Source: Dictyoglomus sp.
GTDB lineage: Bacteria > Dictyoglomota > Dictyoglomia > Dictyoglomales > Dictyoglomaceae
Reading direction: 5' to 3'
Assembly: GCA_025060475.1 (NCBI GenBank)
Contig: JANXBZ010000006.1
Coordinates: 58,865 to 122,864, forward strand
DNA length: 64,000 nt
Made by a program: the position numbers and the translations under genes. Shown piece after piece: positions 62,205 to 64,000 of this stretch; the stretch's first letter is position 1; each line of letters begins with the position of its first letter. The notes under the pieces are model-generated. The model saw nothing but the letters and a program-made list of their open reading frames with translations. It did not search any database and was not told the origin of the DNA.

Positions 62205-63776
62205 TTATGGATTTATCCTTCCAACCCCAGCAAATTGAGTAACCAACTCTTTTACTTTATCCACAGGATCAAGAAGATAAAAGTAAGGAGGAATATAGGT
62301 ACATGTAGAGCTTGAGGGAATACTTCCACTACAGTTTACAAAGCGATTATCTGCTAAGTCCCAATACCCTATCTCAGAACTATCCCAAGACCCAATAGGA
62401 TTTCTTACATTCTCAAAATAATTATGCTCAATTCTCAATTTAGCACCCATTCTTGAATTAATTGCAGAACCAGGTATATCTTGATAGTAATTATTGAAGA
62501 TATGACCTTCACCAAATCTGTAACTTGGAAGTCTTGAGTTACAATTTTTAAACCAATTGTGATGAAAAGTTATAGTTCTACTATAATTATCATTATCTGA
62601 AGATCCTATTAAACTAGTTTTCCAACTATCATGAAAATAGCACCACGAAACAGTAACATAATATACGGGACCATTTATATCAAGAAGTCCATCGTAGTAG
62701 TCTTTATCTATTCCTTGAAATTGATTATAAAGCTCACAATGATCTATCCATATATTCTGAGCAGGACCTGAAATACTTATACAATCAGGACCTTGAGTGG
62801 CTATATTAGGATCTTTTACATGATGTATCTTTAAATTCCTAATAATTATATTGTTAGCATTACTAATTTTTATACCTACGCCATTTAACTCACCATAAGG
62901 ATATGCTCCCAAAATAGATATTCTTGATACATTTTTCACTTCTATGACATATTTTCCTCCAGAGTTTTGAGGAGTTATAATTCCTTTTACATAAATAATC
63001 CTAGGTCCCCCTTTATTTATCTCCCTCTGAAGATCAGTTCCCGTTTCAACAGTAACAACAGCACCTCCTTCGCCTCCAAAAGTTCCACCATTTAGAGTAG
63101 CAAAACCTATTAAAGAAAAGTTAGGATTTTCCTCATTTCCGATGAAAGGTACATATACCTCAATCTCATTTGAATAATCGCTTTCTGTGAAAGAACTATA
63201 TGCTTTTATCCTATAATAATATTTATTTCCCGAAAATACGTCAGAATCTACATATGTGGTTAAAGAAGAATTAAGTCTTGCTATTTCATTCCAAGCCCCC
63301 CCTGAGATTTTCTTCTCAATAATATATCCTTGAGTAACTTCTGAATTACTTGTCCAGAGCAATTTTACTTTGTTAGAGTCTATAACAAAAGACAAAATAG
63401 GTTTAATAATTAAAGGGGTTAATATTTCACAGATATTTGAATAATCACTTCTTCCAGAAGAATTATATGCACAAATCCTGTAAAAATATTTTGTACCAGG
63501 ATCTAAACTTATATCTATATAAGAATTTTCATTTATTCCTAAATTTTTAACTTCTTTCCAAGTTTCGCCATCTTTTTTTCTTTCTAAAATAAAACCATCT
63601 TCATTATTGGAATTATCAATCCAACTAAGTTTAACTCTTTTTTCAGACAAAATTTCTGCTTTTAAATTAGATGGGGCCTGAGGTAGATTAACAGGATAAG
63701 TAGGAGAGTTTGAAGCACATCCATATAAAAACAAAAAAATAATTAAAGAGAAAAGAAAAACTCTTTTATTTCTCAT
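62205..63776 (-). CDS. Pectate lyase, PL1 family, with two fibronectin-III domains (lipoprotein)
   Basis: The lipobox (LYGC) is followed by two fibronectin-III domains (about 33-118 and 125-208) and then a PL1 domain. The PL1 part has [56 protein letters not shown] and the catalytic [29 protein letters not shown]. It is the largest of the three PL1 lyases here (523 residues). It begins the minus-strand run that continues with the fn3 lipoprotein, CE8, barrel, PL1 and propeller genes. Its own promoter lies at 63853-63882. Confidence 0.93.
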   Translation of the reverse strand: MRNKRVFLFSLIIFLFLYGCASNSPTYPVNLPQAPSNLKAEILSEKRVKLSWIDNSNNEDGFILERKKDGETWKEVKNLGINENSYIDISLDPGTKYFYRICAYNSSGRSDYSNICEILTPLIIKPILSFVIDSNKVKLLWTSNSEVTQGYIIEKKISGGAWNEIARLNSSLTTYVDSDVFSGNKYYYRIKAYSSFTESDYSNEIEVYVPFIGNEENPNFSLIGFATLNGGTFGGEGGAVVTVETGTDLQREINKGGPRIIYVKGIITPQNSGGKYVIEVKNVSRISILGAYPYGELNGVGIKISNANNIIIRNLKIHHVKDPNIATQGPDCISISGPAQNIWIDHCELYNQFQGIDKDYYDGLLDINGPVYYVTVSWCYFHDSWKTSLIGSSDNDNYSRTITFHHNWFKNCNSRLPSYRFGEGHIFNNYYQDIPGSAINSRMGAKLRIEHNYFENVRNPIGSWDSSEIGYWDLADNRFVNCSGSIPSSSTCTYIPPYFYLLDPVDKVKELVTQFAGVGRINP

Positions 63777-63810
63777 TCTTTTTTTCCTTTAAAATATCAA
63801 AACTTATTAA

Positions 63811-63882
63811 TTGCATAATATGCAAATTTATTGTATAATTTCTTTGGTAAAAATTATACAACTATTTCAAGATGAAAGTCAA
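63811..63882 (-). promoter_or_regulatory. Promoter and candidate operator of the extracellular pectinase genes
   Basis: On the minus strand there is TTGACT (63877-63882), an 18-base spacer and a perfect TATAAT (63853-63858). An exact 11-bp inverted repeat (TTGTATAATTT, 63831-63841 and 63851-63861, 9-base spacer) covers the -10 box and the likely start point. The 31 bases 63811-63841 share 23 positions with the site at 55881-55911. A second short palindrome (TTGCAT-AAT-ATGCAA) is at 63811-63825. Confidence 0.7.
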
Positions 63883-63908
63883 GAAAAAAAATTTAATTTA
63901 AAAGTAGA

Positions 63909-63936
63909 AAGGATCGAGGCTATCCTCTCAATCCTT
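63909..63936 (-). terminator. Possible terminator of a gene beyond the window
   Basis: AAGGAT and GAGG segments pair with CCTC and ATCCTT across 63909-63936, with an internal loop. In the minus direction a T-rich stretch follows (63885-63908). It probably ends a leftward gene whose body lies past 64000; the 64 bases to the window edge show no clear coding. Confidence 0.4.
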
Positions 63937-64000
63937 GATATAATTAAGAAATTGAACCTTTCCTTTTTCAGATCTCTTAATTACTCATCGATGATTTTTT

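Noticed and set aside
63940..64000. Possible C-terminal end of a leftward gene (KIIDE then stop) at the window edge
   Set aside because: Only about six codons would be visible; this is too little to call.

Overview
The window is AT-rich DNA from what looks like a thermophilic, saccharolytic, diderm bacterium. My inference is Dictyoglomus or a close relative. The reasons are: a ttuA/ttuB pair for tRNA thermostabilisation; many lipoprotein and secreted plant-cell-wall enzymes; a probable outer-membrane beta-barrel; YesMN/Lpl-type sugar import; and AT-rich, tightly packed genes. Species identity rests on general resemblance, not on a search.

Layout. 1-3015 (minus): the 5' part of a cyclodeaminase-type folate gene, an alpha-oxoamine synthase, and ttuA-ttuB. 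3060-4717 (plus): a TPP riboswitch controlling thiT and thiamine pyrophosphokinase. 4729-9840 is a zone of gene decay: a fused remnant of an ABC-2 exporter, remnants of two oligopeptide-transporter ATPases, one intact lipoprotein glycoside hydrolase, a broken GH5 cellulase, and remnants of two insertion sequences. 9978-13832 (plus): gyrA, archease and a YchF-like P-loop protein, with overlapping ends. 13842-15340 (minus): an Rrf2/IscR-like regulator, an IscU-DUF59 fusion and an OsmC protein. 15431-21529 (plus): L-rhamnose isomerase and rhamnulokinase, then a MoxR-DUF58-DUF4129 set.

21635-34833 (minus) is one run of eight nearly gapless genes. It starts with GH3, GH31 alpha-xylosidase and GH29 alpha-fucosidase, a set suited to xyloglucan side chains. 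It then runs by overlapping codons into a GH8-like hydrolase, a membrane protein with a degenerate GGDEF domain, a DUF2334 deacetylase-like protein, a processive GT2 synthase and a BcsB-like subunit. This is a non-standard exopolysaccharide synthase locus and the most interesting part of the window.

34902-46200 holds a TudS/DUF1722 protein, YjbQ, a nitroreductase, an LplABC-type sugar importer with a divergent YesM/YesN two-component system, a DUF4388 protein and endonuclease III. 46190-63776 (minus) is a pectin locus: a dihydroorotate-dehydrogenase-like ferredoxin protein, an IclR regulator, KDG kinase, two seven-repeat beta-propeller proteins, three PL1 pectate lyases, a GH4 alpha-galacturonidase, an ABC sugar importer, an outer-membrane protein, a CE8 pectin methylesterase and a fibronectin-III lipoprotein.

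Working model for the pectin genes: surface enzymes de-esterify and cleave pectin; oligogalacturonides enter through the ABC importer; GH4 removes galacturonate; and KDG is phosphorylated by KdgK. Rhamnose released from rhamnogalacturonan goes to RhaI/RhaB. A 31-bp sequence conserved upstream of the two main pectin transcription units is a candidate operator. No tRNA, rRNA or CRISPR array was seen.
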